In this document: positions 54,229 through 63,277 of the stretch, in pieces | Layout of the letters: each line of letters opens with the position of its first letter | Position numbering within the stretch: position 1 is the stretch's first letter | Source of the DNA: Pseudomonas sp. CROZ-RG-20F-R04-15 | Lineage (GTDB): Bacteria; Pseudomonadota; Gammaproteobacteria; Pseudomonadales; Pseudomonadaceae | NCBI RefSeq assembly: GCF_022662375.1 | Contig: NZ_JAKNQL010000005.1 | Span: 124,001 to 188,000, forward strand | Direction: 5' to 3' | Length of the DNA: 64,000 nt | Translations under genes and position numbers: made by a program | Notes under the pieces: model-generated | The model's database searches: none | What the model saw: the letters and a program-made list of their open reading frames with translations, nothing else | Told to the model about the DNA's origin: nothing

Positions 54229-55719
54229 GTGTTCGAGCTTGCAGAGTGGCAGCGCCGCGCCGTTGCATTGAAATTTCCCGATCAGGCCGTGATCGACGGC
54301 AAGCATTGCGCGGCGATATCGGGGCAGACCTTTGCCGCGATCAACCCGGCGACCGGGCAATGTCTGGCCAACGTCGCTGCGTGCGGTGAAGACGATGTCG
54401 ACGCGGCGGTGCGCAATGCACGACAGGTTTTTGAGGCCGGTACGTGGTCGCAACGTGCTCCGGCCGAGCGCAAACAGGTGCTGCTGCATCTGGCTGATCT
54501 GCTGATGACGCATCGCGAAGAACTGGCGCTACTCGACTCGCTGAACATGGGCAAACCGGTGATGGATGCCTACAACATCGACGTGCCGGGCGCCGCCGGA
54601 GTCTTCCGTTGGTACGCCGAAGCCATCGACAAACTCTACGATCAGGTCGCGCCGAGCGCGCCGAATGTGTTGGCGACGATCACCCGTGAAGCACTGGGTG
54701 TGGTGGCCGCTGTGGTGCCGTGGAATTTCCCGTTGGACATGGCCGCGTGGAAGCTCGCACCGGCGCTGGCGGCGGGTAATTCGGTGATCCTCAAACCGGC
54801 CGAGCAGTCGCCGTTTTCGGCGTTGCGTCTGGCCGAGCTGGCGCTGGAAGCAGGGCTGCCGCCGGGTGTGCTGAACGTGTTGCCGGGGCTTGGCGAGCAG
54901 ACCGGCAAGGCGTTGGGTTTGCACGCGGATGTCGATTGTCTGGTGTTCACCGGCTCGACTCAGGTCGGCAAATATTTCATGCAGTACTCTGCACAGTCGA
55001 ACCTCAAACAGGTCTGGCTGGAGTGCGGCGGCAAGAGTGCCAATCTGGTGTTCGCCGACTGTCAGGATCTCGATCTGGCGGCGGAGAAAGCCGCGTTCGG
55101 GATCTTCTTCAATCAGGGCGAAGTCTGCTCGGCCAACTCGCGCTTGCTGGTGGAGCGCTCGATTCATGATGCGTTTGTCGACCGCCTGAAAGCACAGGCC
55201 GAGCGTTGGTTGCCGGGGGATCCGCTGGATCCGCAGAGCAGCGCCGGGGCGATTGTCGACAGCAAACAGACGGCGGGCATCATGCGCTTCATTCGCAATG
55301 CCGAGCAGTCGGGTGCGACGCGGGTCTGTGGTGGTCAGCAGCGGCGTTTCAACGGGTCGGATAATTTTATTGAGCCGACGATTTTTACCGGTGTGACAGC
55401 CGACATGCCGCTGTTTCGTGAAGAGGTATTTGGGCCCGTGCTGGCGGTCGTGCCATTCGACAGTGAAGAGGACGCGGTGCGGTTAGCAAACGACAGTGTC
55501 TACGGGCTGGCGGCGTCGCTGTGGACCGATGACCTTAATCGCGCTCATCGAGTGGCGCGGCAGTTGCGCGCCGGCACGGTGTCGGTCAACACGGTCGATG
55601 CGCTGGATGTGACGGTGCCTTTCGGCGGCGGCAGGCAATCGGGTTTTGGCCGGGATCTGTCGCTGCATTCATTCGACAAATACACCCAGCTGAAAACTAC
55701 CTGGTTTCAGTTGCGCTGA
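54229..55719 (+). CDS. NAD(P)-dependent aldehyde dehydrogenase (aminoaldehyde type, PuuC-like)
   Basis: 496 aa from GTG 54229, with TCAGGAG eight bases upstream; the open frame further upstream overlaps the divergent LysR gene and is not used. It is an ALDH-superfamily enzyme: catalytic C300 in NQGEVCSANSR, general base E265 in WLECGGKSANL, cofactor loop VFTGSTQVGKYF and the PWNFPLDMAAWKLAPALAAG motif. Best resemblance is to gamma-glutamyl-gamma-aminobutyraldehyde and related polyamine-pathway dehydrogenases, but the substrate is inferred. The LysR gene lies divergently upstream, and an ABC importer follows after a REP pair. Confidence 0.92.
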   Translation: MFELAEWQRRAVALKFPDQAVIDGKHCAAISGQTFAAINPATGQCLANVAACGEDDVDAAVRNARQVFEAGTWSQRAPAERKQVLLHLADLLMTHREELALLDSLNMGKPVMDAYNIDVPGAAGVFRWYAEAIDKLYDQVAPSAPNVLATITREALGVVAAVVPWNFPLDMAAWKLAPALAAGNSVILKPAEQSPFSALRLAELALEAGLPPGVLNVLPGLGEQTGKALGLHADVDCLVFTGSTQVGKYFMQYSAQSNLKQVWLECGGKSANLVFADCQDLDLAAEKAAFGIFFNQGEVCSANSRLLVERSIHDAFVDRLKAQAERWLPGDPLDPQSSAGAIVDSKQTAGIMRFIRNAEQSGATRVCGGQQRRFNGSDNFIEPTIFTGVTADMPLFREEVFGPVLAVVPFDSEEDAVRLANDSVYGLAASLWTDDLNRAHRVARQLRAGTVSVNTVDALDVTVPFGGGRQSGFGRDLSLHSFDKYTQLKTTWFQLR

Positions 55720-55734
55720 AACCGGGTCGCCCCC

Positions 55735-55810
55735 TTCGCGAGCAGGCTCGCTCCCACACTGGATCTATGTCACACCGAAGATCCCCTGTGAGAGCGAGCC
55801 TGCTCGCGAA
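55735..55810. repeat. REP pair 6 (short-spacer type, one diverged unit)
   Basis: Units at 55735-55757 and 55788-55810 with a 30-nt spacer. The right unit has GTGAGAG instead of GTGGGAG. It sits 15 bp after the aldehyde dehydrogenase stop. Confidence 0.9.
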
Positions 55811-56087
55811 TGGGGTGGCCATTCAAAACATTTTTCTGATTTGCACCCACCTCGCGCACCCCCGCAATCCCCGCCCTTTAGCAGTGCGCACTAGCCAGTT
55901 TTTTCATCATTTGCAGCCAACAATTTCCTGATTTTCCTCACCGCGCACATGGGCCACCATCGATCTTGCCCGCCAGCCGAATGTTGTCCGCCCAAGCGTC
56001 CGCGAGAGACCAACGGCAGCAACTGCACAACGGCCGGCGACCGTACTGCCCATGACAAAACTAAATCAACAGCGTCGGGAGTGCTCC
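55811..56087 (+). other. Leader region of the ABC importer operon
   Basis: 277 bp between the REP pair and the substrate-binding-protein gene. It starts AT-rich (AAAACATTTTTCTGATTT, near 55827) and becomes GC-rich. A promoter for the ABC genes is expected here, but I cannot pick a -35/-10 pair. No gene is recognised. Confidence 0.3.
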
Positions 56088-57074
56088 ATGATCAAGTCCT
56101 TGTGTTCACGTCTTACTCATCCTCTGGCAATCACCTCCCTGGCGGCCACGGTCGCGACCAGCGCCCAGGCCGGCACCCTGTCCATCGGCCACACCACGTG
56201 GGTCGGCTATGGCACCCTCTATCTGGCTCAGGATCTGGGCTACTTCAAGGAAAACGGCCTGACCGTCGAATTGCCGGTGGTCGAAGAGGCCTCGATGTAC
56301 ATGGCCGCGCAAGCCTCCGGGCAACTGTCCGGCTCGGCCTCGACCATCGATGAAGTGCTCAAGTACCGCCCGCAGTTCTGCTTCAAAGCCGTCGCGGCGC
56401 TGGACGACAGCCATGGCGGCGACGGTGTGCTGGTCGGCAAGGACGTCAAGAGCCTGCAAGAACTCAAGGGCAAATCCGTGGCGGTCAACGAGGGTTCGAC
56501 TTCACAGTTCTGGCTCTCGTACCTGCTGAAAAAGAACGGCATGAAGATGAGCGACATCACCGTGCAGAATATGACCGCTGACGATGCCGCGACTGCGTTC
56601 ATCGCCGGTCGCGTGCCCGCCGCCGTGACCTGGGAACCGCATCTGTCGATGGTCCGCGACAAGCAGCAAGGCAAAGTGTTGATCGACAGCAGCAGCACTC
56701 CCGGGGTGATCGTCGATGTGGTCGCGCTCAATTGCGGCGTGATCGAGAAGCAGCCGGAAGACGTCAAGGCGCTGGTCGCCGGTTTGTACAAAGCCGTGCA
56801 GTACACCAAGGATCATCCGGAAGACGCTTACAAAATCATGGCCAAAGGCGTCGGCGGTTACCTGTCCGATCCGAAGGAACTGGCTGCCGCCGCACAAGGC
56901 GTGCGTTTCTACGATCAGGCCATGAGCGAGAAACTTCTCGGCTCGCCGGGCAAACCGGGCGACAGCGCGCCGCTGATCAAACTGGCCAACGAAACCGCCA
57001 GCGAATTGCAGGGCAAACCTTACAACGTCAGCAACGACGAGCTGGTCGACAACCGTTTTGTCAGCCCGCTCTAG
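56088..57074 (+). CDS. ABC transporter substrate-binding protein (nitrate/sulfonate/taurine type)
   Basis: 328 aa from ATG 56088, with GGGAG upstream. The signal peptide is cleaved near TSAQA (28). The mature protein is of the NMT1/SsuA-like fold: LSIGHTTWVGYGTLYLAQDL with GYFKENGLTVEL at the start, then DLKSL-like KSLQELKGKSVAVNEGSTSQ and PAAVTWEPHLSMV. Proteins of this group bind alkanesulfonates, taurine, thiamine precursors, urea or aromatic acids; the ligand is not evident. It is followed by permease and ATPase genes, so the importer is complete. Confidence 0.93.
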   Translation: MIKSLCSRLTHPLAITSLAATVATSAQAGTLSIGHTTWVGYGTLYLAQDLGYFKENGLTVELPVVEEASMYMAAQASGQLSGSASTIDEVLKYRPQFCFKAVAALDDSHGGDGVLVGKDVKSLQELKGKSVAVNEGSTSQFWLSYLLKKNGMKMSDITVQNMTADDAATAFIAGRVPAAVTWEPHLSMVRDKQQGKVLIDSSSTPGVIVDVVALNCGVIEKQPEDVKALVAGLYKAVQYTKDHPEDAYKIMAKGVGGYLSDPKELAAAAQGVRFYDQAMSEKLLGSPGKPGDSAPLIKLANETASELQGKPYNVSNDELVDNRFVSPL

Positions 57075-57084
57075 GAGGTTTGTC

Positions 57085-57888
57085 ATGTTCAAGCGCAATT
57101 CGTGGCTGAGCCGCAGCCTCACGCCGAAAACCGCTTTGCCGGTGCAAGTGGTGTGGAGCGCCAGCGGTCTGGCCTGGTTGTTGTTGGTCGGCCTGTGGGC
57201 CGGGCTTTCTTATGGCGGCATCGTGCCGGGGATGTTCCTGCCGACACCGGGCGCAGTGGTTGAAGCCGCCGTGCGCCTGAGTCGCGACGGCACGCTCGGC
57301 ACGCATGTCTGGGCCAGTGTCGAAGTGGTGATGGTCGGTTTCATTGTGTCGTCGCTGGTGGCGGTGCCGTTGGGTCTGCTGATGGGCAGCTTCCGCATCG
57401 TTCAGGCGTTCCTTGAGCCGCTGGTGAATTTCATTCGCTACCTGCCAGTGACCTCATTCGTGCCGCTGTTCATCCTGTGGATCGGAATCGGTCTGGAGCA
57501 GCGCGTGTCGGTGATTATTTTCGGCGTGTTCTTTCAGCAACTGGTGATGATCGCCGACGTCTCGAAAGGCATTTCCAAGGATCTGATCAACGCCTCTTAC
57601 ACCTTGGGCTCCAATCGCCGCGACGCGGTATTGCATGTGATCGCGCCGGCCTCGGTGCCGGGCGTGCTCGACACCCTACGGGTGACCATGGGCTGGGCCT
57701 GGACGTATCTGGTGGTGGCTGAACTGGTCGCCGCGTCCAGCGGTTTGGGTTACCTGAGCCTGAAGGCCATGCGTGGTTTTCAGGTCGACGTGATTTTCCT
57801 CGCCATCGCGATCATCGGCCTGCTTGGCCTGGTCACCGATCAGCTGTTTCGTTTTCTCCGCCTGAGGGTTGCCGCATGGGCTCAGTGA
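57085..57888 (+). CDS. ABC transporter permease (SsuC/TauC-like)
   Basis: 267 aa from ATG 57085, with TAGGAGG eight bases before. It has a BPD_transp_1 membrane domain with about six helices. The EAA loop that contacts the ATPase is recognisable in INASYTLGSNRRDAVLHVIAP. TMGWAWTYLVVAELVAASSGLGYL is typical of the sulfonate/nitrate permease group. It starts 10 bp after the binding-protein stop and overlaps the ATPase gene by 13 bp. Confidence 0.94.
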   Translation: MFKRNSWLSRSLTPKTALPVQVVWSASGLAWLLLVGLWAGLSYGGIVPGMFLPTPGAVVEAAVRLSRDGTLGTHVWASVEVVMVGFIVSSLVAVPLGLLMGSFRIVQAFLEPLVNFIRYLPVTSFVPLFILWIGIGLEQRVSVIIFGVFFQQLVMIADVSKGISKDLINASYTLGSNRRDAVLHVIAPASVPGVLDTLRVTMGWAWTYLVVAELVAASSGLGYLSLKAMRGFQVDVIFLAIAIIGLLGLVTDQLFRFLRLRVAAWAQ

Positions 57889-58712
57889 CTGCTGCCAATC
57901 ATCGATTCATCGAACCTGTTGCGACCCCGGCGCAAGCGGCGTCACGCTTGCGAGTGGACAAGGTCAGCCTGCGCTACAAGAAACCTGACGGCGGAACGTT
58001 TACCGCGCTGGAGGAGGTGTCGTTCGAGGTGCCGGATCAGCAGTTTGCCGTGCTGGTCGGGCCGTCGGGCTGCGGCAAGTCGAGTCTGTTGTATCTGACC
58101 GCGGGGCTGGCTGAGCCGACCTCCGGCGAGATTTATGTCGGCGGCCAGCAAGTGCAAGGGCCTGGCGCGGATCGCGGCATGGTCTTTCAGAGCTACACGT
58201 TATTCCCGTGGCTGACGGTGCGCCAGAACGTCGAGTTCGGTCTCAAGCGCCGTGGCATGCCGGCGGCGCGGCGCAAGGAAATCGTCGATTATTACGTCAA
58301 CGAAGTCGGTCTCGCCGGGTTCGCCGACAACTACGCCAAGCAGCTGTCGGGCGGGATGATGCAGCGCGTGGCAATTGCCCGGGCACTGGCCAATGATCCA
58401 CAGATTCTGCTGATGGACGAACCGTTCGGCGCCCTCGACAGCCAGACACGGCTGCAGATGCAGCAGTTGTTGCTGCGGGTCTGGGGTAACAGCAAGAAAA
58501 CCGTGTTGTTCGTCACCCATGACATCGACGAAGCGATTCTGCTCGGCGACCGGGTTTATGTGATGGGCGCGAAACCGGGACGGATCAAGCAGATTCTCGA
58601 CGTGCCGATCGAACGCCCGCGTTCACTGGACATGGTCATGGAGCGCTCGTTTATCGATATGAAACGGCAGATCTTCGGGCTGCTGCATGACGACCTGGAA
58701 GAAGTGCATTGA
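57876..58712 (+). CDS. ABC transporter ATP-binding protein (SsuB/TauB-like)
   Basis: 278 aa. Walker A is GPSGCGKSS (62-70), the signature is LSGGMMQR (157-164), Walker B is LLMDEP (178-183) and the switch His is in VTHDIDEAILLGDRV. The DIDEA sequence after the switch is characteristic of the nitrate/sulfonate/taurine importer ATPases. The first 25 residues are a non-conserved lead. It completes the binding protein-permease-ATPase operon and ends just before a REP pair. Confidence 0.95.
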   Translation: MGSVTAANHRFIEPVATPAQAASRLRVDKVSLRYKKPDGGTFTALEEVSFEVPDQQFAVLVGPSGCGKSSLLYLTAGLAEPTSGEIYVGGQQVQGPGADRGMVFQSYTLFPWLTVRQNVEFGLKRRGMPAARRKEIVDYYVNEVGLAGFADNYAKQLSGGMMQRVAIARALANDPQILLMDEPFGALDSQTRLQMQQLLLRVWGNSKKTVLFVTHDIDEAILLGDRVYVMGAKPGRIKQILDVPIERPRSLDMVMERSFIDMKRQIFGLLHDDLEEVH

Positions 58713-58738
58713 TCCAACGGTCATAAAGTCTGGCCATT

Positions 58739-58826
58739 GTGGGAGCGAGCCTGCTCGCGAAGGCGTAGTGTCAGTCGATGTATGTGTTGCCTGACACGCC
58801 GCTTTCGCGAGCAGGCTCGCTCCCAC
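58739..58826. repeat. REP pair 7 (long-spacer type)
   Basis: Units at 58739-58761 and 58804-58826 with a 42-nt spacer. The spacer contains GTGTCAG/CTGACAC, which extends the stem. It lies between the convergent ABC ATPase and glycosyltransferase-like genes. Confidence 0.92.
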
Positions 58827-58859
58827 AGGGTTTCGTGGTGGGGCTGCCTAAGATGTCAT

Positions 58860-59780
58860 TCATGAGCGGGAAAAGACTGTTTTGACCCACCCCTGCAAGG
58901 TGTACTTCTGGTAGATGTGCTCAGGCACATCGACATACGGATCAGTAATGAACCGTTCCGGGATCACCGGATTGGCCTCATCGATCACCATAATGTTCGC
59001 CGGGTTGTAAAAGTCATAGTCGACCACGCTCTGGTTGGTGGTAATGACTTTTTTGCGTGAGGCCATGGCTTCGAAGAACCGGAAGCTCAACCCGGCCTGG
59101 CCCGGCTTGGCAATGTCGAGAATGATCCGCGAGCGCTTGACCAGCTCACCCACCGACTCCAGCGACATCCTCTTCTCGAAAAAGGTGATGCCCGGATGCG
59201 TACCTGGAATCGGTTTGCTCTGAACCAGAAATTTGCAGTCGGTAATGCCGAGCCGATCAAATTCCCGTACCAGCGCTTCGAGGGCGGGAACCCTGTCCTT
59301 GCCCGCCATCACCACGCAGGCCGAGTATTTACCGGCACCGCCGTCTGCGACGTAATCGTCGTAAATGAAATTGTGCAGTTTTTTCAGGCCGTGGCTCTTG
59401 GCATTTTCCGGGTCGAATGAAAACACCTGGTCATACACGGCAAGTTCTTCACGGCTCATCGGCCATCGACTGAAGCTGTCGTACAGGTAAGCGATCTTTC
59501 GATCAGAGGCTTGCAGGCCGGCTGTAACCTGTTTGGGGTCGATCTGTGCCGGATTGATGATGAGCGCCACGTCAAATCGTCCCGATGTACGAATTGTCTT
59601 CTTGAACAACCGCAACCGATCCCAATGTTTCAGCCAGCGACGAATGATTTTCGGGCTGCGTGCAAACCTGTCGGGCATTGAAAACGTATCGATAAAACAC
59701 ACGTCGTTATCGATCTTCAAAAAGTCGGCCAATTTGCGGGCATACCCGCCGATGTCCTTGCAAACCAGTAGTATTTTCAT
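58860..59780 (-). CDS. Glycosyltransferase-like protein (CgeB-like, uncertain)
   Basis: 306 aa from ATG 59780 (MKILLVCKDIGGYARKLADF); longer starts upstream run into the neighbouring gene. I do not recognise a close family. The overall pattern is a GT-B-like two-domain Rossmann protein. The first domain contains DVALIINPAQIDPKQV and YLYDSFSRWPMSREEL. The second contains RSRIILDIAKPGQAGLSFRF with FEAMASRKKVITTNQ, which resembles the Glu-containing sugar-nucleotide loop of CgeB/family-1-like glycosyltransferases. A role in polysaccharide or LPS modification is plausible but unproven. It stands alone between a REP pair and an EEP-family gene, and looks like accessory material. Confidence 0.6.
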   Translation of the reverse strand: MKILLVCKDIGGYARKLADFLKIDNDVCFIDTFSMPDRFARSPKIIRRWLKHWDRLRLFKKTIRTSGRFDVALIINPAQIDPKQVTAGLQASDRKIAYLYDSFSRWPMSREELAVYDQVFSFDPENAKSHGLKKLHNFIYDDYVADGGAGKYSACVVMAGKDRVPALEALVREFDRLGITDCKFLVQSKPIPGTHPGITFFEKRMSLESVGELVKRSRIILDIAKPGQAGLSFRFFEAMASRKKVITTNQSVVDYDFYNPANIMVIDEANPVIPERFITDPYVDVPEHIYQKYTLQGWVKTVFSRS

Positions 59781-59851
59781 AGGCGTCCATGTCGAGCTCA
59801 AGACATGGAGCTTAGTTCCCGGATTCGTATGTGCTTTTGTTTCGGTCTCCG

Positions 59852-60931
59852 CTACTGCCCGGCCGGCAGCAGGAAGCGCGCAATCACCGGCAAGTGATCG
59901 GAAATGCGCAAGGTGTCGTCCTGGCGCACCATCGCTTCGACCCGCTTGATCTTCGGGCTGTAAAACAAATAGTCGACCGTGCGATCCGGGCCGTTCAAGC
60001 CGGGATCGTTGGGGTAGTGGGTCAGCCATTGCGCCCGGTCGATGCCGCTGGCTTCGTTGTTGGTCGGGATCATCGGGTATTTGTCCCACAGCACATGCAG
60101 CTCGCTGTCGGCGGAGTAGGGCGTGCGTTGTTCGGCAGCCAAGCGACGGTACTGGCCGAGTGGCAATAGATTGAAATCACCACCGATCAACCACGGCAGG
60201 CCTTGGCTCTCGTACTTGTCGAGCACTTTGGCCACGGCACTCACTTGTGCCAGCGCGGTGTCATCCGGTTGGCTGGAGCGTTCCAGATGTGTGTTGAATA
60301 CGGTCAGTTGCCCGCCATCGCTCAGGGGCAGCTTGGTCGCGAGCAGGGCGTCTTTCGGCTGGAACTGGCGGCTGATGAAGTTGGCGGCAGCGACCGGCAA
60401 TTGCAGGCGTTCGGCGTGCTCGATGCGGTAGCGACTCAGGGTCGCCAGTTGCCGGCCGACGCTGCCATAAATGTGTGGGTCGGGGACGAATTCGGCCTTC
60501 CAGTCAAACGCTCTGGCGCTGCACGGATACAGGTCGGCGACCCGTTCCTGCAACAGCTTGAGCTGGTCCTGATAATCACTGGCCTTGGCGCCGTCATCGA
60601 GTTCCTGCAACAGCACCACATCGGGCTGTTCGTCGCGGATCACTCGCGCCACTTCATCAAGGCTGAAGGCCATGTCTTCCAGCGTCGGCGCTTCATCGTC
60701 GCCCTGAGCCAGGTCATTCCAGAACACATAGCGCTTGCCCGCGAGAAACTGCACGTTCCAGGTCATGACTTTCAGCGCCTGGCCCGGCACCAGTGTCGGT
60801 GGCGTTCCGGTGCAACTGACTGGCAGGGTTTCGCGGGCGTCGGGACGCCAGGTCAGGCTGAACAGCAGCCCGCCGATCAGGACGATGGCGAGCACGAAAA
60901 GCAACAGGGTGTAGCGCAGTAGACGGGTCAT
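59852..60931 (-). CDS. Membrane-anchored endonuclease/exonuclease/phosphatase (EEP) family protein
   Basis: 359 aa from ATG 60931 (MTRLLRYTLLLFVLA). An N-terminal helix (about 7-27) anchors or exports it. The EEP fold follows with metal-site motifs MTWNVQFLAG (Asn), VVLLQELDDGAK (catalytic Glu), FNTHLERSSQ, IGGDFNLLP (Asp/Asn) and the terminal RISDHLPVIARF (Asp-His). DRTVDYLFYSPKI also fits. Such proteins hydrolyse phosphodiesters in nucleic acids, inositol phosphates or sphingomyelin; with an extracytoplasmic location, the substrate is open. Confidence 0.88.
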   Translation of the reverse strand: MTRLLRYTLLLFVLAIVLIGGLLFSLTWRPDARETLPVSCTGTPPTLVPGQALKVMTWNVQFLAGKRYVFWNDLAQGDDEAPTLEDMAFSLDEVARVIRDEQPDVVLLQELDDGAKASDYQDQLKLLQERVADLYPCSARAFDWKAEFVPDPHIYGSVGRQLATLSRYRIEHAERLQLPVAAANFISRQFQPKDALLATKLPLSDGGQLTVFNTHLERSSQPDDTALAQVSAVAKVLDKYESQGLPWLIGGDFNLLPLGQYRRLAAEQRTPYSADSELHVLWDKYPMIPTNNEASGIDRAQWLTHYPNDPGLNGPDRTVDYLFYSPKIKRVEAMVRQDDTLRISDHLPVIARFLLPAGQ

Positions 60932-61006
60932 GGCTCGGCTTATAGCGTTACAGAAAGTGGCCCCGAGCATACCTGACGGCCGTCTCGAAGCCCAAGCGCA
61001 GTGCGG

Positions 61007-61681
61007 TCAGATGGCTCTGTCGCGTTTGTCAGGCAATTCGCTGATCAGCATGAACAAGCGAAACAGCACCACGCTGGTGAACAGTTGCAGGAAGCTGTGA
61101 GCACTGTCGATCAATATCGCAATCACCGGATTCTGCGGCTCGGGATAAACCGCCAGTGTCGCGCCTTTGAGCAACCACAGCGGTGTCATCACGCAGAGAA
61201 TGCACAGCAGGATCCGCCAGAAATGCCCACGGGTCAGGCGCAGGCTTTCCTTCATCGCCTGCAACGGCCCCATGCCGCGCAGCACCAGCAGGTATTCGCC
61301 GAACGCGAGCATGACCATCAGCATCAGGCCCGGCAGGAAGTACAGCGACAGGCCCAGCAGAATCAGCGAGGTATTGAGCGCTGTGAGCAACGCGAAGCGC
61401 GGCCACAGGGTCGCGGCCATCGCCAGCAGATCACGGTTGCGCGGCGCCTCGCCACGGCTGCGCGCATCGAGGAATAGAATCAGCGCGGCGGTGTACAGCG
61501 GATACACCAGCAGACCGACGACGATACTGATCGCCGAGATGTTTTCCGGCCCGCTGGCGTGATCGACCACTTGTTGCAGAAACGCTTCGAAAATCACCAG
61601 CGGCAGGCACAACCGCACGATGCTGCCCAAATGGCGTTTGAAAAAATACAAAGAGTCGCGCAGCACTTCGAGGGCATTCAT
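61007..61681 (-). CDS. YciC-family inner-membrane protein
   Basis: 224 aa with about five or six membrane helices and short charged loops (LDARSRGEAPRNRDLL, MGPLQAMKESLRLTRGHFWR). The family UPF0259/YciC has no firm biochemical role; E. coli YciC relatives have been linked to cell-envelope upkeep. It is read in the same direction as the EEP gene, 75 bp upstream of it, and is divergent from the DUF2076 gene. The C-terminus is charged (ELPDKRDRAI). Confidence 0.85.
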   Translation of the reverse strand: MNALEVLRDSLYFFKRHLGSIVRLCLPLVIFEAFLQQVVDHASGPENISAISIVVGLLVYPLYTAALILFLDARSRGEAPRNRDLLAMAATLWPRFALLTALNTSLILLGLSLYFLPGLMLMVMLAFGEYLLVLRGMGPLQAMKESLRLTRGHFWRILLCILCVMTPLWLLKGATLAVYPEPQNPVIAILIDSAHSFLQLFTSVVLFRLFMLISELPDKRDRAI

Positions 61682-61859
61682 CAGTCGGTATCGCTGGTGG
61701 AAAACAGTGGCTCACTTTAACCGATGATGACTGGCGCGACACAAACGTAAACATTCGGTAAAGGTCATTGAAACGTTTTGTCACCGTCTCCATTACAGGA
61801 GAGCACCTCGGCCAACGTGGACGAGGGCAATGTTATCCCCGGCAATCTACGAGGTCGCC

Positions 61860-62618
61860 ATGAACAGCGAAGAGCAAACCCTGATCGATGGACTGTTTTC
61901 CCGGCTGCAACAGGCCGAAACGGAGGCAGCCCCGCGTGATGCCCAGGCTGAGGCGCGGATCAAGGAACACCTGACCCGCCAGCCGGCGGCAGGTTATTTC
62001 ATGACCCAGGCGATTCTGGTGCAAGAGGCTGCGCTCAAGAGCCTCGACGAGCAGAACAAGCAGCTGACGCAACAAGTCCAGCAGTTGCAGGCCGAACTGC
62101 AATCGGCCAAGGCGCAGAGTGCCGCACCGGCGCCGAGCGGCGGTGGCGGTTTCCTGTCGAGCATTTTCGGTGGCAGCCCGCGTCCGGCGCCGACCCAGAG
62201 TGCCGCCCCGACGTCCACGGGCGGCTGGCGCGAACCGGCACCGCAGCAGAACTTCAGTGCTCCCGCGCCGCAACAGAACTTCGGTGCGCCCCCACCTAAC
62301 TACGCGCAACAAGCCGCTCCAGCGGCAGGCAGCAGTTTCCTCGGCGGCGCCTTGAAAACTGCGGCCGGTGTCGCCGGTGGCGTGATGCTGGCGCAAGGCA
62401 TCAGCAGCCTGTTTCATCACAATCAGCAGCCGGAAGAAATCGTTGAAGTGATCAAGGAAGAGCCGGCACAGGTCGCCGACCAGAGCAACAACGGCTGGGG
62501 CGATGATCAGCGTGTGGCGGATAACGGCTTCTCTGGCAATGATCAGGGCGGATTCACCGACACCGACTACAGCGACGACAACTCATCGTTCTTTGATGAC
62601 GACGATTCCTTCGTCTGA
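61860..62618 (+). CDS. DUF2076 family protein
   Basis: 252 aa from ATG 61860 (MNSEEQTLIDGLFSRLQQAE). A helical N-terminal part (about 1-85) ends in a coiled coil (SLDEQNKQLTQQVQQLQAEL). A Pro/Gln/Ala-rich linker contains near-repeats of PQQNFSAP/PQQNFGAP. A Gly/Ala hydrophobic segment follows (about 158-185; GGALKTAAGVAGGVMLAQGI), and the tail is very acidic (DTDYSDDNSSFFDDDDSFV). This is the typical DUF2076 layout. The function is unknown; it looks like a membrane-associated or periplasmic adaptor. Confidence 0.88.
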   Translation: MNSEEQTLIDGLFSRLQQAETEAAPRDAQAEARIKEHLTRQPAAGYFMTQAILVQEAALKSLDEQNKQLTQQVQQLQAELQSAKAQSAAPAPSGGGGFLSSIFGGSPRPAPTQSAAPTSTGGWREPAPQQNFSAPAPQQNFGAPPPNYAQQAAPAAGSSFLGGALKTAAGVAGGVMLAQGISSLFHHNQQPEEIVEVIKEEPAQVADQSNNGWGDDQRVADNGFSGNDQGGFTDTDYSDDNSSFFDDDDSFV

Positions 62619-62630
62619 TTCACCATTCGT

Positions 62631-62652
62631 CCGGAGCCCCTGAGGGCTCCGG
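62631..62652 (+). terminator. 9-bp GC-rich hairpin after the DUF2076 gene
   Basis: CCGGAGCCC (62631-62639) pairs perfectly with GGGCTCCGG (62644-62652) around the loop CTGA, 12 bp after the stop. There is no T tract beyond TTATT. Confidence 0.6.
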
Positions 62653-62756
62653 GCCGATTATTCGCGGAACCCTCCTGATGGCTGGCATACTGAGCGCCTT
62701 TTTCGGGCCAGGCGCCTGATCCCGCTTCGTGCGCTTGCGCGCCCACAGGAACTCCG

Positions 62757-63236
62757 GTGAAAAAAATCGCAGTGTTCGCCGACGTGCAGAACCTCTACTA
62801 CACCGTGCGTCAGGCCTATGGTTGTCACTTCAACTACGCCGCATTGTGGGCGGACATCAGCAAGGACGGGCAGATCGTCGAGGCCTACGCCTATGCGATC
62901 GACCGTGGCGACAGCAAACAGCAGCAGTTCCAGCAGATCCTGCGCAACCTCGGTTTCACCGTGAAACTCAAGCCCTACATCCAGCGCAGTGATGGTTCGG
63001 CCAAGGGTGACTGGGACGTCGGCATCACCCTAGACATCATGGACGCCGCCGACCACGTCGACGAAATCGTCCTGGCCTCCGGTGATGGCGATTTCGACAT
63101 GCTGCTCGAACGCATCATCAGCAAACACGGCGTGCAGGCAGTCGCCTATGGCGTGCCCGGCCTGACCGCCAACTCGCTGATCCGCGCCGCCAGCCGTTAC
63201 GTGCCGATCGAAGGCGCGCTGTTGTTGAAGAATTGA
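62757..63236 (+). CDS. NYN-domain (LabA-like PIN) protein
   Basis: 159 aa from GTG 62757, with CAGGAA upstream. The NYN/PIN-like fold carries the expected acidic metal residues: the first Asp in KKIAVFADVQNLYYT, AYAIDRGDSKQQQF in the middle, DWDVGITLDIMD and LASGDGDFDMLLERI with the Asp cluster, and a final AYGVPGLTANSLIRAASRYV. NYN proteins are likely RNases or metal-dependent nucleases. It is followed closely by a DnaQ-type exonuclease gene and may share its transcript. Confidence 0.9.
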   Translation: MKKIAVFADVQNLYYTVRQAYGCHFNYAALWADISKDGQIVEAYAYAIDRGDSKQQQFQQILRNLGFTVKLKPYIQRSDGSAKGDWDVGITLDIMDAADHVDEIVLASGDGDFDMLLERIISKHGVQAVAYGVPGLTANSLIRAASRYVPIEGALLLKN

Positions 63237-63277
63237 GCTGTTACTGAAGAATTGATTTGTACGGAGTTGAACCCGGT

